43,163 nt of DNA from assembly GCA_905235905.1 (NCBI GenBank), contig CAJONO010000006.1, forward strand, positions 1-43,163. Reading direction: 5' to 3'. The notes beneath the pieces are model-generated. The model had not been told where the DNA came from, did no database searches, and saw only the letters and a program-made list of their open reading frames with translations. Of this stretch, positions 8,686-17,094 are shown piece by piece (within the stretch, counting starts at the first letter, position 1; each line of letters begins with the position of its first letter). This DNA is from an uncultured Prevotella sp. GTDB taxonomy: Bacteria > Bacteroidota > Bacteroidia > Bacteroidales > Bacteroidaceae. A program made the translations under genes and the position numbers.

Positions 8686-8716
8686 CAAAAGTACAAGTTT
8701 TAAATGAAATGACAAA
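8686..8716 (-). promoter_or_regulatory. Consensus promoter of the efflux operon
   Basis: On the minus strand TTTG (8716-8713), 19 bases, then TACTTTTG (8693-8686), an exact match to the Bacteroidetes TTTG-N19-TAnnTTTG form. It starts transcription toward the coiled-coil gene, about 33 bases from its ATG, and is divergent from the promoter at 8818-8848. Confidence 0.8.
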
Positions 8717-8817
8717 GAAATTCTATTTTGAGTAATCCTTATCAACCATAATTTTAAGATATTTAGCGAAAAATAGGACAATTTTGCCCATTTCGGTCTT
8801 AAAAAATGCCTTTTTAT

Positions 8818-8848
8818 TTTGTTGCTATGAGAAAAAACAGTAACTTTG
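8818..8848 (+). promoter_or_regulatory. Consensus promoter of the ROK kinase operon
   Basis: TTTG (8818-8821), 19 bases, TAACTTTG (8841-8848): an exact match to the Bacteroidetes promoter form, 50 bases before the ATG at 8899. The upstream in-frame ATG at 8806 precedes this promoter, so the start at 8899 is preferred. Confidence 0.8.
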
Positions 8849-8898
8849 CACACAAGAACAAATTTAATAATAATATATTCAACCTCTTATTATCATTT

Positions 8899-9885
8899 AT
8901 GAACGCACAGCAAACAATAAAGCCATACGTAATTGGCTTGGATTTGGGAGGAACGAATGCCGTTTTCGGCATTGTCGATTCCCGTGGTGAAATCAAGGCA
9001 ACGACAGCCATCAAGACCCAACAGTATGATACAGCCGAGTCGTTTGTCAATGCCTCGGTCGAGGCTTTGCAGATTATCATTGAGCAAGTGGGCGGCCTGG
9101 AAACCATCAAGGCCATGGGCATTGGTGCTCCGAATGGTAATTATTATAATGGTACTATCGAGATTGCTCCAAACATCAAGTGGGCCCATGATTGCATCGT
9201 GCCTTTGGGAAAGATGTTCAGCGAACGTTTGGGCGGCATTCCCACGGCTGTGACCAACGACGCAAATGCTGCTGCCATCGGCGAGATGGTCTATGGTGTG
9301 GCTCGTGGCATGAAGAATTTCATAGTGATTACCTTGGGCACGGGTGTTGGCTCGGGTGTTGTGGTCAACGGCCAGCTTGTCTACGGCAGCGATGGCTTTG
9401 CCGGCGAGTTAGGACACGTTACAATGGTGCGCGGTGAAGAGGGGCGTCCTTGCGGTTGTGGCCGCAAAGGCTGTTTGGAGGCCTACTGCTCGGCAACGGG
9501 TGTGGCCCGCACTGCCCGCGAACTGCTGGCCAAGACTGAACGTCCATCGCTTTTGCGAGAAATGAATCCTGACGACATCACCTCGCTCGATGTTGCGATT
9601 GCAGCAGGAAAGGGCGATGAACTGGCAAAGGAAATCTATGAGTTTACTGGCAAGATGCTCGGTGAGGCCTGTGCTGACTTTGCCACCTTCTGTTCGCCTG
9701 AGGCATTCATCTTCTTCGGAGGCATGGTGAAAGCCGGTGAGCTAATCATGAAGCCTATACGTGATGCTTACGATGCCCACGTAATGAACGTGTTCAAAGG
9801 CAAGGCCCAGTTCCTGGTGAGTGCTCTCGACGGTGCCTCGGCTGCCGTGCTTGGCGCTTCGGCCATAGGCTGGGAAATACAATGA
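8899..9885 (+). CDS. glk: ROK-family glucokinase (328 aa)
   Basis: Phosphorylates glucose (or a related sugar) at C6 with ATP in the cytosol. The N-terminal phosphate-binding motif is IGLDLGGTNAVFGIVD (about 12-27). The sugar site holds NDANAAAIGE, and the adenosine motif is GTGVGSGVVVNGQL. The ROK signature follows with GELGHVTM and the zinc-binding cluster CGCGRKGCLEAYCS. The length is normal for ROK glucokinases of this phylum. It is the first gene of a plus-strand run with lysE, a DUF4924 gene, rfbD and rpiB. Glucose as substrate is inferred; ROK kinases also use mannose, fructose or amino sugars. Confidence 0.88.
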   Translation: MNAQQTIKPYVIGLDLGGTNAVFGIVDSRGEIKATTAIKTQQYDTAESFVNASVEALQIIIEQVGGLETIKAMGIGAPNGNYYNGTIEIAPNIKWAHDCIVPLGKMFSERLGGIPTAVTNDANAAAIGEMVYGVARGMKNFIVITLGTGVGSGVVVNGQLVYGSDGFAGELGHVTMVRGEEGRPCGCGRKGCLEAYCSATGVARTARELLAKTERPSLLREMNPDDITSLDVAIAAGKGDELAKEIYEFTGKMLGEACADFATFCSPEAFIFFGGMVKAGELIMKPIRDAYDAHVMNVFKGKAQFLVSALDGASAAVLGASAIGWEIQ

Positions 9886-9905
9886 CCTGATAAAACTACA
9901 GGACG

Positions 9906-10568
9906 ATGCCGTTTCACATGCCAATCAACATTCTGGACTTCATCTTCAAGGGCTTGCTCATTGGGATGATTGCTTCGGCTCCGATGGGGCCTGTGGGAGT
10001 GTTGTGTGTGCAACGAACGCTGAAAAAAGGTCGCTGGTATGGGTTTGCCACAGGAGTGGGTGCCTCTGCCAGCGACATTATCTATGCTGCCATCACGGGC
10101 TTTGGTATGGCTTTCGTCATGGATTTTGTAAACAATGCGCAGAACCGCTTCTACCTACAGATTGCAGGCTCACTGATGCTGTTGGCGTTTGGTTGGTACA
10201 CCTATCACACCGATCCTACTCGCAAGATGCACCAGTCGGGACAGGACAAGGGTACGCTTTGGTACAACATCTGGACGGCCTTCCTCGTTACGCTCAGCAA
10301 TCCTCTCATTGTCTTTCTTTTCATGGCCCTCTATGCCCAGTTTGCCTTCGTGTTGCCCGACCATCCGTTCGAAATGATAGTGGGCTTCCTCAGCATCGTG
10401 GGCGGAGCATTGCTGTGGTGGTGGGGGCTAACGTGGTTGGTCGACAAGATTCGTACAAAGTTCGATGAAAACGGTATCAGGCTTATCAACCAGATTATAG
10501 GTGTGGCCGTGATTATTGGTAGCTTTATTATGCTCATAGGAACAACGACCAATCTGCTCAGATGGTAA
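9906..10568 (+). CDS. LysE-family transporter (220 aa)
   Basis: Inner-membrane exporter of the LysE/RhtB superfamily. Six hydrophobic segments are visible, the first with the family motif GMIASAPMGPVGVLCVQRTL followed by KGRWYGFATGVGASASD (residues about 16-55). Later segments include TAFLVTLSNPLIVFLFMALY, the family's NP motif, and a C-terminal VIIGSFIMLIGTTT. The usual role is amino acid or metabolite export; the substrate cannot be read here. It begins 20 bases after the kinase stop. MPINILDF, five codons in, is an alternative start. Confidence 0.85.
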   Translation: MPFHMPINILDFIFKGLLIGMIASAPMGPVGVLCVQRTLKKGRWYGFATGVGASASDIIYAAITGFGMAFVMDFVNNAQNRFYLQIAGSLMLLAFGWYTYHTDPTRKMHQSGQDKGTLWYNIWTAFLVTLSNPLIVFLFMALYAQFAFVLPDHPFEMIVGFLSIVGGALLWWWGLTWLVDKIRTKFDENGIRLINQIIGVAVIIGSFIMLIGTTTNLLRW

Positions 10569-10594
10569 TTTTTTGAACTTAGAATCGACAAAAA

Positions 10595-11140
10595 GTGTTT
10601 ATAGCCCAGGAACTGAGAAAGAAAAACATTGCCGAATATCTGCTTTACATGTGGCAGGTAGAGGACACCATACGGGCGTTCGACTGTTCGCTTGCTCGCA
10701 TTAAGCATGAGTATGTGGAGCGCTTCGACTATACTGACGAACAGAAAGAGGACGAGGTAGACTGGTTTGGCAACCTGATTCGTATGATGAACGAGGAAGG
10801 CTGTCGGGAGAAAGGACATCTGCAAATAAACAAGGTAACCTTGCAGACGCTCTGTGAGTTGCACGAGCAGCTGATGGCTTCGCCCAAGTTTCCTTTCTAC
10901 AACACCGCTTACTATAAGGTGCTGCCCTTCATCGTAGAGTTGCGCAACCGTGGAGCGAACAAGGAGGAGAACGAGATAGAGACTTGCCTCAATGCCCTTT
11001 ACGGCGTGATGATGCTGCGGCTGCAAAAGAAGGAAATCACGCCTAACACCCAGAACGCGGTAAAGGACTTGTCGAACTTCATAGGCATGCTGTCAGACTA
11101 TTACAAGAAAGACAAGGAAGAACCCATCTTTGTCCCCTGA
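10595..11140 (+). CDS. DUF4924 family protein (181 aa)
   Basis: Starts at a GTG (10595) and reads MFIAQELRKKNIAEYLLYMW, the N-terminus of the Bacteroidetes-restricted DUF4924 family. It is helical throughout and has no signal peptide or membrane segment. Conserved segments include DYTDEQKEDEVDWF and YYKVLPFIVELR. Its function is unknown. It follows lysE by 26 bases and precedes rfbD. Confidence 0.8.
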   Translation: MFIAQELRKKNIAEYLLYMWQVEDTIRAFDCSLARIKHEYVERFDYTDEQKEDEVDWFGNLIRMMNEEGCREKGHLQINKVTLQTLCELHEQLMASPKFPFYNTAYYKVLPFIVELRNRGANKEENEIETCLNALYGVMMLRLQKKEITPNTQNAVKDLSNFIGMLSDYYKKDKEEPIFVP

Positions 11141-11242
11141 TTCCGGGGGAAGGGGGCTGAACAAGCGCAGTCCCCTCATCATAACAATCAAAAAAAAGTC
11201 TGATACTCGCTTGTTCAGACACACCCCACTGGGGCAACTATC
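11141..11242 (+). repeat. Intergenic inverted repeat ahead of rfbD
   Basis: CTGAACAAGCG (11157-11167) pairs perfectly with CGCTTGTTCAG (11208-11218) around a 40-base loop. The flanks are GC-rich (CCCCTGATTCCGGGGG) and a small CCCC-ACT-GGGG-like hairpin lies just before the rfbD ATG. The words resemble parts of the fold-back element at 23173-23317 (CTGAATAGAC, CAAGCGCCCC), so this may be a degenerate relative. Confidence 0.5.
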
Positions 11243-12091
11243 ATGAACATACTGATTACGGGCTGTAACGGCCAACTGGGAAACGAGATGCAACTGCTTG
11301 AAAAAGAGCACTCTCAGCACACCTATTTTAATACCGATGTTGCCGAATTGGACATTACCAACCAAGACGCCATCGAGAAATTCGTCGGTGAAAACAAGAT
11401 TGACGGCATCGTGAACTGTGCGGCCTATACTGCCGTAGACAAGGCAGAGAGCGACAATCAGCTCTGCACGGCCTTGAACACTGAGGCTCCGGCCTATCTT
11501 GCCGCCGCCATCGAGAAACGAGGCGGCTGGCTCATACAGATTTCGACCGACTATGTGTTCGACGGCACCAAGCACACCCCCTACGTGGAAACCGACACGC
11601 CTTGTCCCGACAGCGTCTACGGCTCTACCAAGTTGGCTGGCGAGCTGGGTGTTTCGAAGTTCTGCAGCCGCACCATGATTATTCGCACGGCATGGCTCTA
11701 CAGCACCTTCGGCAATAATTTCGTGAAGACCATGCTTCGCTTGGGCAAAGAGAAGCCCGAGCTGGGCGTCATCTTCGACCAGATAGGCACACCGACCTAT
11801 GCCCGCGACTTGGCCGTTGCCATTTTCACTGCGATAGAGCAGGGCATTCAGCCCGGTGTCTACCATTTCTCTAATGAGGGTGTCACCTCATGGTACGACT
11901 TCACCAAAGCCATCCACCGCATTGCAGGCATCCACACTTGCCACGTGAAACCCCTTCACACGGCCGAATATCCCACACCGGCCAACCGTCCGCACTATTC
12001 CGTGCTCGACAAGACGAAAATAAAGCAGACCTATGGCATAGAGATTCCCTATTGGGAGGAAAGCCTTGCCGAGTGCATTGCGCTGTTATAG
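11243..12091 (+). CDS. rfbD: dTDP-4-dehydrorhamnose reductase (282 aa)
   Basis: Reduces dTDP-4-dehydro-L-rhamnose to dTDP-L-rhamnose with NAD(P)H, the last step of the rhamnose donor pathway for surface polysaccharides. The Rossmann motif MNILITGCNGQLGNEM is at the N-terminus; NCAAYTAVDKAE, STDYVFDGTKHTPY and the catalytic YxxxK in VYGSTKLAGE follow in the usual order. The length is normal. No rfbA, rfbB or rfbC is adjacent, so the other enzymes lie elsewhere. Confidence 0.93.
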   Translation: MNILITGCNGQLGNEMQLLEKEHSQHTYFNTDVAELDITNQDAIEKFVGENKIDGIVNCAAYTAVDKAESDNQLCTALNTEAPAYLAAAIEKRGGWLIQISTDYVFDGTKHTPYVETDTPCPDSVYGSTKLAGELGVSKFCSRTMIIRTAWLYSTFGNNFVKTMLRLGKEKPELGVIFDQIGTPTYARDLAVAIFTAIEQGIQPGVYHFSNEGVTSWYDFTKAIHRIAGIHTCHVKPLHTAEYPTPANRPHYSVLDKTKIKQTYGIEIPYWEESLAECIALL

Positions 12092-12143
12092 CATTATGTT
12101 TCCCAAAAAGCTGCACAATCAAGAACCAAAATATCGAATAACT

Positions 12144-12587
12144 ATGGATGTCAAAACAATTGGGCTGGCCAGCGACCACGCAGGCTTTGCATTGAAACAG
12201 TTTGTGAAAAAGTACCTCGACGAGAAAGGGATGGCCTACAAGGACTATGGCACCTATACGGAGGACAGTTGTGACTATTCAGACTTCGGACACGCATTGG
12301 CCGAGGGCATTGAGAAGGGCGAGGTGTTCCCCGGCATTGCCATCTGCGGTAGTGGCGAGGGCATCAACATGACGCTCAACAAGCATCAGGACATTCGGGC
12401 CGGCCTGTGCTGGATTCCTGAGATTGCCCATCTTATTCGTCAGCATAACAATGCCAATGTGCTGGTGATGCCCGGACGCTTCATCGACGAGGATACAGCC
12501 CGCAAGATTATGGACGAGTACTTCTCTACCGAGTTCGAGGGCGGACGCCACCAAAAGCGCATTGACAAGATTCCTGTGAAGAAATAG
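12144..12587 (+). CDS. rpiB: Ribose-5-phosphate isomerase B (147 aa)
   Basis: Interconverts ribose 5-phosphate and ribulose 5-phosphate. The RpiB/LacAB signature is complete: IGLASDHAGFALKQF (residues 5-19), DYGTYTEDSCDYSDF, and the active-site segment AICGSGEGINMTLNKH with the catalytic cysteine. The ATG at 12144 gives the family length; an upstream frame from 12066 would overlap rfbD and add 26 non-conserved residues. It is the last gene before the strong terminator at 12613-12659. Confidence 0.92.
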   Translation: MDVKTIGLASDHAGFALKQFVKKYLDEKGMAYKDYGTYTEDSCDYSDFGHALAEGIEKGEVFPGIAICGSGEGINMTLNKHQDIRAGLCWIPEIAHLIRQHNNANVLVMPGRFIDEDTARKIMDEYFSTEFEGGRHQKRIDKIPVKK

Positions 12588-12612
12588 GAAATCTGACAGA
12601 ACCGCAAACATA

Positions 12613-12659
12613 AAACGAGGAGGAGAACCACAGGTTGCGCTTGGTTCTCCTCCTCGTTT
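12613..12659. terminator. Strong 18-bp stem terminator after rpiB
   Basis: 12613-12630 pairs without mismatch with 12642-12659 (AAACGAGGAGGAGAACCA and its complement) around an 11-base loop. A-rich and T-rich ends on both sides suit termination in either direction, and it sits between the convergent rpiB and uxaA. Confidence 0.85.
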
Positions 12660-12688
12660 GTAAATGCTTGATTTTCAACCTGTTGCAA

Positions 12689-12789
12689 AACAACCTTGAA
12701 TTACGTTGCAATTCGTGCTGAATTGTCTGATGGTTTGGCATGAATTGCAGCCTAATTCAGCCTGAACCACAACCTAATTCAAGGTTGTT
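12689..12789. repeat. 11-bp-phased AATT palindromic element, copy A
   Basis: Outer arms AACAACCTTGAATTA (12689-12703) and TAATTCAAGGTTGTT (12775-12789) are a perfect 15-bp inverted repeat. Inside, AATT starts at 12699, 12710, 12721, 12743, 12754 and 12776, with GGTT at 12732 and AACC at 12765 filling the two gaps: eight consecutive positions exactly 11 bp apart. It lies between the rpiB terminator and the uxaA stop. See copies B and C at 25091-25160 and 38132-38212. Confidence 0.85.
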
Positions 12790-12796
12790 CCTTTTA

Positions 12797-14296
12797 CTAT
12801 AGCGTCACTCCGTTCTTGAAAATGGCTATTTCGCGGTAGTCGTTCTCTTCGTTGCGGGCAAGTTCGCCACTGGCCACCGCAAGCACTTTGTCGATGAATT
12901 CGGGAACAAGCTCTTCCATAGTGCGGCCTTCTACCAACTGTCCAGCCGAAAAGTCCACCCAGTTAGGCTTGCGCAGGGCCAATGTGGGATTGGTAGCTAT
13001 TTTCATGGTAGGTACGAAGGTGCCGAAGGGTGTGCCACGACCTGTGGTGAAGAGCACCAAGTGGCAGCCGCAAGAAGCAAGTGCCGTGGCTGCAACCAAG
13101 TCGTTGCCAGGGGCCGACAGCAGGTTCAGACCCGTGTTTTCGAGACGGTCGCCATACTCCATCACGCCGCTTACGGGTGCGCGTCCGCATTTCTGTGTGC
13201 AACCAAGTGCCTTGTCCTCGAGGGTCGAAATGCCCCCGGCCTTGTTGCCCGGCGAGGGATTCTCGCCCACAGGTTCGCCGTGAGACAGGAAATACTCCTT
13301 GAAATTATTAATGAGCGAAACGGTTTTCTCGAAGAGTTCGGGCTTTTCGCAACGGTTCATCAGAATTGTTTCGGCGCCAAACATCTCTGGCACCTCTGTC
13401 AGCACACTCGTTCCGCCCTGAGCCACGAGCCAGTCGCTGAACTCGCCCACCAACGGATTGGCGGTGATGCCACTGAAACCGTCGCTGCCTCCGCACTTCA
13501 GGCCCACTCGCAACTTCGATACAGGCACCTCCTGGCGTTTGTCGCGGCTGGCAATGGCATAGAGCTCACGCAGTATCTGCATGCCTGCCTCAATCTCGTC
13601 GCCGTCGACCTGCTGGGTGACAAGCAGGCGAATACGTTCTTTGTCGTAGTCGCCCAAGAGTTGCATGAACGCGTCGGGCTGGTTGTTTTCACAACCCAGA
13701 CCTAATACAAGGACAGCTCCGGCATTGGGGTGCAGACAGATGTCGCGCAGCACCTTGCGTGTGTTCTCATGGTCGCCCGACAGCTGTGAGCAACCGTAGT
13801 TGTGATGCCAACAGTAGACGGAATCGACTGAAGAATCGGTTCCTTCTGTTTCTTTGCGCAGCTTGGCTGCAAGCTTTTCGGCAATGCCGTTGACACACCC
13901 TACAGTGGGAACAATCCATATCTCGTTGCGCACACCCACATCGCCATTCTTGCGCAGATAGCCCTTGAAGGTCCTGTTCTCTTTCTTTATTTGAAGTTGC
14001 TCATTGACAGGCAGATACGTATATTCGAGCGTACCAGATAGGTTAGTCTTCAGGTTGTTTTCGTTCACCCATTGGCCAGCCTTCAGGTCTGTGATGGCGT
14101 GACCAATGGGGTAGCCGTACTTAATGATGTCTTCACCTTTCTTCACATCGCGCAGCAACACCTTATGGCCTGCAGGCACGTCTTCATTCAACGTCACTTT
14201 GACATTGCCCACTTCGATGATGTCGCCCTTTTTCTTCTCAACCAAGCAGACGGCAACAGTGTCGGCAGGATTGATTTTCAGGAATGTAGTTTGCAT
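12797..14296 (-). CDS. uxaA: Altronate dehydratase (499 aa)
   Basis: Dehydrates D-altronate to 2-keto-3-deoxy-D-gluconate in galacturonate breakdown. An N-terminal SAF domain (about 1-90; DTVAVCLVEKKKGDIIEVG, AGHKVLLRDVKKGE) is followed by the large UxaA/GarD domain with EIWIVPTVGCVNGIAEKLA, HNYGCSQLSGDHENTRKVL, LGLGCENNQ, LKCGGSDGFSGITANP and TTGRGTPFGTFVPTMKIATN. The length is normal. It lies 30 bases after the LacI-type regulator on the same strand, so the two are probably one operon. Its product is the substrate of KdgK at 38283. D-galactarate dehydratase is a less likely alternative. Confidence 0.9.
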   Translation of the reverse strand: MQTTFLKINPADTVAVCLVEKKKGDIIEVGNVKVTLNEDVPAGHKVLLRDVKKGEDIIKYGYPIGHAITDLKAGQWVNENNLKTNLSGTLEYTYLPVNEQLQIKKENRTFKGYLRKNGDVGVRNEIWIVPTVGCVNGIAEKLAAKLRKETEGTDSSVDSVYCWHHNYGCSQLSGDHENTRKVLRDICLHPNAGAVLVLGLGCENNQPDAFMQLLGDYDKERIRLLVTQQVDGDEIEAGMQILRELYAIASRDKRQEVPVSKLRVGLKCGGSDGFSGITANPLVGEFSDWLVAQGGTSVLTEVPEMFGAETILMNRCEKPELFEKTVSLINNFKEYFLSHGEPVGENPSPGNKAGGISTLEDKALGCTQKCGRAPVSGVMEYGDRLENTGLNLLSAPGNDLVAATALASCGCHLVLFTTGRGTPFGTFVPTMKIATNPTLALRKPNWVDFSAGQLVEGRTMEELVPEFIDKVLAVASGELARNEENDYREIAIFKNGVTL

Positions 14297-14326
14297 TATG
14301 ATAATGATTTGTTATATAAAAGTGGT

Positions 14327-15388
14327 TTAGTTTGTCCTTCTGTAGAAATCGATGTTTTCGCGTGTGAGCAGTTCAATGGGCATGTAGTTCACTGGGGTCA
14401 CCTCTTTCTTCATGACGATGGCGTCGAAGAGCGTCCATACGCAGGAAAAGCCCTGCATGTAGGCATGCTGGGCGAGGAGGAACGATATGCTGCCCTGTCT
14501 TACGCACTCGGCATTCTTGGGCACCATGTCGTAGCCCATGATTTGCACGTCGCGGCGGTTGGAGCGCAAGAGAAACTCGCCCACGATATGGGCTTTCGAG
14601 TTGAACGTGATGCAATGGTGAATGTTGGGGTGCTTCTTGAAGAAGGTCTCAAGCGTTTCGTCGTAGGTTTCCGGCTGGTCCCATGGCAGGTCTACTTCGG
14701 TAATCTTCACGTTGGGGAAGTGGTCCATCATGTAGTGGCGGAATCCCGTCTCGCGGTTCATCTGCTGTTTCGAGCCCACCTGACCGTTCTTCAGTAACTT
14801 CATCAGCATAATCTCTTTTTCCTTCGAGGCGATGAGCATCAGCATGCGGGCAGAGAAGTAGCCGCTCTGGAAAGAATCCTGCCCATAGAAAGCCAAGGGC
14901 TTCAGGTCGGGCATGTAGGAGTCGAGCAGTATGAAGGGTATTTGCTGCTCATGGAGCTTGTCGGTAAACTGCCGGGTGGCTTCGAGCGTCGAGGGGATGA
15001 CAATCACGCCGTCGGGATGCTCTTTCAGACACTCTTTCGAGGTCTTGATGAAACTGGGCGGATTGAAGCGCTCGTAGTACATGATGCGGAGCGACACGCC
15101 GAAGTCACGGCGACTCTCGGTGGCTGCCGCGGCTCCTTCCTCCACCTCGTCCCAATAGGCTTCGTTCTCGTGGGAAGGAATAAGGAGGATGAAGCGGTAG
15201 TCTTTGTTATAGGCGAGGGCCGAGGCATACATGTTGGGCTTATAGTCCATTTCCTCAAGTGCTTTTTCCACTTTCTCCCTGGCTGTTTTCGACACGTTCG
15301 GGCGCTCATGAAGCACACGGTCTACAGTTCCCACGCTGACACCTGCGCGTTCTGCAATATCCTTGATGCGTATTTTGTCTGTTGCCAT
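14327..15388 (-). CDS. LacI-family transcriptional regulator (353 aa)
   Basis: The N-terminal LacI helix-turn-helix reads IRIKDIAERAGVSVGTVDRV (about 5-24) with a hinge helix near ALEEMDYKPN. A periplasmic-binding-like sensor domain follows, including PDGVIVIPSTLEATRQF and DVQIMGYDMVPKNAECV. It probably controls hexuronate genes, since altronate dehydratase is directly downstream in the same transcript; the inducer is inferred, not visible. The ATG at 15388 is chosen because an upstream frame from 15505 runs through the promoter at 15420-15451. Confidence 0.88.
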   Translation of the reverse strand: MATDKIRIKDIAERAGVSVGTVDRVLHERPNVSKTAREKVEKALEEMDYKPNMYASALAYNKDYRFILLIPSHENEAYWDEVEEGAAAATESRRDFGVSLRIMYYERFNPPSFIKTSKECLKEHPDGVIVIPSTLEATRQFTDKLHEQQIPFILLDSYMPDLKPLAFYGQDSFQSGYFSARMLMLIASKEKEIMLMKLLKNGQVGSKQQMNRETGFRHYMMDHFPNVKITEVDLPWDQPETYDETLETFFKKHPNIHHCITFNSKAHIVGEFLLRSNRRDVQIMGYDMVPKNAECVRQGSISFLLAQHAYMQGFSCVWTLFDAIVMKKEVTPVNYMPIELLTRENIDFYRRTN

Positions 15389-15419
15389 ATAAGGTTCTCC
15401 TAATTCGGAATTTTCACTG

Positions 15420-15451
15420 CAAAGGTAGTAAAAAAATGCTGATTGGCCAAA
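15420..15451 (-). promoter_or_regulatory. Promoter of lacI-uxaA
   Basis: On the minus strand TTTGG near 15451-15447, about 20 bases, then TACCTTTG (15427-15420), 31 bases before the ATG at 15388. No clear LacI-type palindrome is visible around it. Confidence 0.65.
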
Positions 15452-15467
15452 CGATATGAAGAAAGAT

Positions 15468-16208
15468 TTAGTCCTCGACGAGTTTCCCTTCCCGATTGAG
15501 GGCATTCCAAAGAGAAAAGCGTGCCTCAGGGTTCGTTTTTTCCATGAGGCGGAATTGTTCGCGAATGTCCATGCGATGGGAGTCGTGCTCGTAGGGACAG
15601 AGCTTCACTTGCCTCTGGTAGCCCCTCAGTTCGGCATATTGCTGAATGTCGCTTTCTGGTAGCAGACAGAGCGGCCTGATAATCTGAAGAGACATCTTTC
15701 TCATGCTCAGACGGGCAGGCATTGTACCGAAACGTCCCTGATACACAAGGTTCATCAGTGCCGTACAGAGAATATCATCCTGATGATGGCCCAAAGCTAT
15801 CTTGTTACACCCCAGTTCTTGCGCCAGATTGAACAGCTTTTTGCGACGGTTCCATGAGCACAGGAAACAAGGTTGCTTTTGTCGGCGCCGGTCTTCGGCT
15901 GTTTCTGCGTTGCCTGTCTGGAATGAGGCCGAGAGGACGTGTAGGCTCACCCCTAAGTCGCTACAGAAGTGCTCCAGATAGTCTGTCGACGTCTCGTAGC
16001 GAATGTTTTCCATGCGCACATGGGCAGCTTCGACAGTGAAGCGCGGATGCTTTATGAGCGAGCGCTTGGCCAGCAATTCGAGCAGGCATAATGAATCTTT
16101 GCCACCAGAAAGACCTACTAACACACGGTCGTCGTCGTCCAAGAGGCGATAAGTGGCAAAAGCTTTTACGAACTTCTCGTTGATTCTGCGCTCTAACAGC
16201 TCTAACAT
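15468..16208 (-). CDS. ttcA: TtcA-like tRNA thiolation PP-loop ATPase (246 aa)
   Basis: Probably makes 2-thiocytidine at tRNA position 32. The PP-loop SGGKDS (residues 34-39) activates the base with ATP. CFLC (Cys114 and Cys117) and a later cysteine in KLCPYEHDSHR (Cys204) match the three cysteines of TtcA that hold its iron-sulfur cluster. ALGHHQDDILCTALMNLVY is the conserved helix of the TtcA/TtuA group. The start is 11 bases after the flavodoxin stop, suggesting co-transcription. A related PP-loop thiolase of another specificity cannot be excluded. Confidence 0.85.
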   Translation of the reverse strand: MLELLERRINEKFVKAFATYRLLDDDDRVLVGLSGGKDSLCLLELLAKRSLIKHPRFTVEAAHVRMENIRYETSTDYLEHFCSDLGVSLHVLSASFQTGNAETAEDRRRQKQPCFLCSWNRRKKLFNLAQELGCNKIALGHHQDDILCTALMNLVYQGRFGTMPARLSMRKMSLQIIRPLCLLPESDIQQYAELRGYQRQVKLCPYEHDSHRMDIREQFRLMEKTNPEARFSLWNALNREGKLVED

Positions 16209-16219
16209 CGTGGCGGCAG

Positions 16220-17050
16220 CTATCTTATAACCTGTGTGAATACAGGGGATTCTCCCTCTGTAACCGTCACGTAGACCTTCATTTCGCCAGCAGGGGGCAT
16301 GTTTGCATTGTCCTCGCGAGGCAGGGGAACGGCAGTAAACAGATACTCCGTGCCATTGGGGATGGGGCGCGACGATACGGTCTTGGCCTCGGCTTGAATC
16401 ATCGGATAGTCACCTACGGCAGCATTGAAGATGCCTGTTTCTTCATCGCTTACAGGATGCTCATCGGCAAATGCCTCTAACTGAGTGTATTCGCCCTCCA
16501 TGAAGCCTGCGGCTTTCAGGAATTGGTCGATCTCTTTTGGTACGGCAGCCATGCGGGCAGCGCGTACACCATAGCCAGGCACTATCTCGGCATTGGGCTG
16601 CTTCTCGGCCAATGCTCTCGTGCTGGAGTCAAGGCCACCACTGCCGAAGGTACAGAACGGCACGATCTTCTTTCCGCTCAAGTCTGCCTGACTAAGAAAA
16701 GCATCTATCGGAGGTGCAAAAGTGCCAAACCAAATGGGATAGCCTAAAAAGACGATGTCGTATTTGGCAAGGTCGGCAGCAACAGGCTTTATTTCAGGCG
16801 TAATGTTTTGTTCACGTTCCTGCATGCATCGGGCAATGGTGGTCTGGAAATCGCCGTCATAGGGATTCACGGGGACAATCTCTTCGATGTCGGCATCCAG
16901 ACGGTTGGCTATTTCCTGGGCCACAGTCTTTGTGTTGGATGTCTGTGAGTAGTAGAGAACCAGCACCTTTTTGGGGGCTTCTTTCGTGCCGCACGAAACG
17001 GCGGCAAGCATTGCGGCAGCAAAGGCCAGCATTAGTTTGATTGTTTTCAT
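16220..17050 (-). CDS. Flavodoxin-domain lipoprotein (276 aa)
   Basis: An N-terminal lipoprotein signal ends in LAAVSC (about residues 15-20), so the protein is probably anchored at the envelope. The FMN-binding loop is VLVLYYSQTSNTKTVAQ, and DIVFLGYPIWFGTFAPP and PFCTFGSGGLDSS supply the other flavin-contact loops. About 70 extra residues after the flavodoxin fold (GIFNAAVGDYPMIQAEA to the end) form a beta-rich domain I do not recognise. An electron-transfer or quinone-reduction role is inferred. Confidence 0.82.
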   Translation of the reverse strand: MKTIKLMLAFAAAMLAAVSCGTKEAPKKVLVLYYSQTSNTKTVAQEIANRLDADIEEIVPVNPYDGDFQTTIARCMQEREQNITPEIKPVAADLAKYDIVFLGYPIWFGTFAPPIDAFLSQADLSGKKIVPFCTFGSGGLDSSTRALAEKQPNAEIVPGYGVRAARMAAVPKEIDQFLKAAGFMEGEYTQLEAFADEHPVSDEETGIFNAAVGDYPMIQAEAKTVSSRPIPNGTEYLFTAVPLPREDNANMPPAGEMKVYVTVTEGESPVFTQVIR

Positions 17051-17094
17051 ACGAATTATTTGTTTATATTTGTAATAAAATGTTTTGGCTTGTA

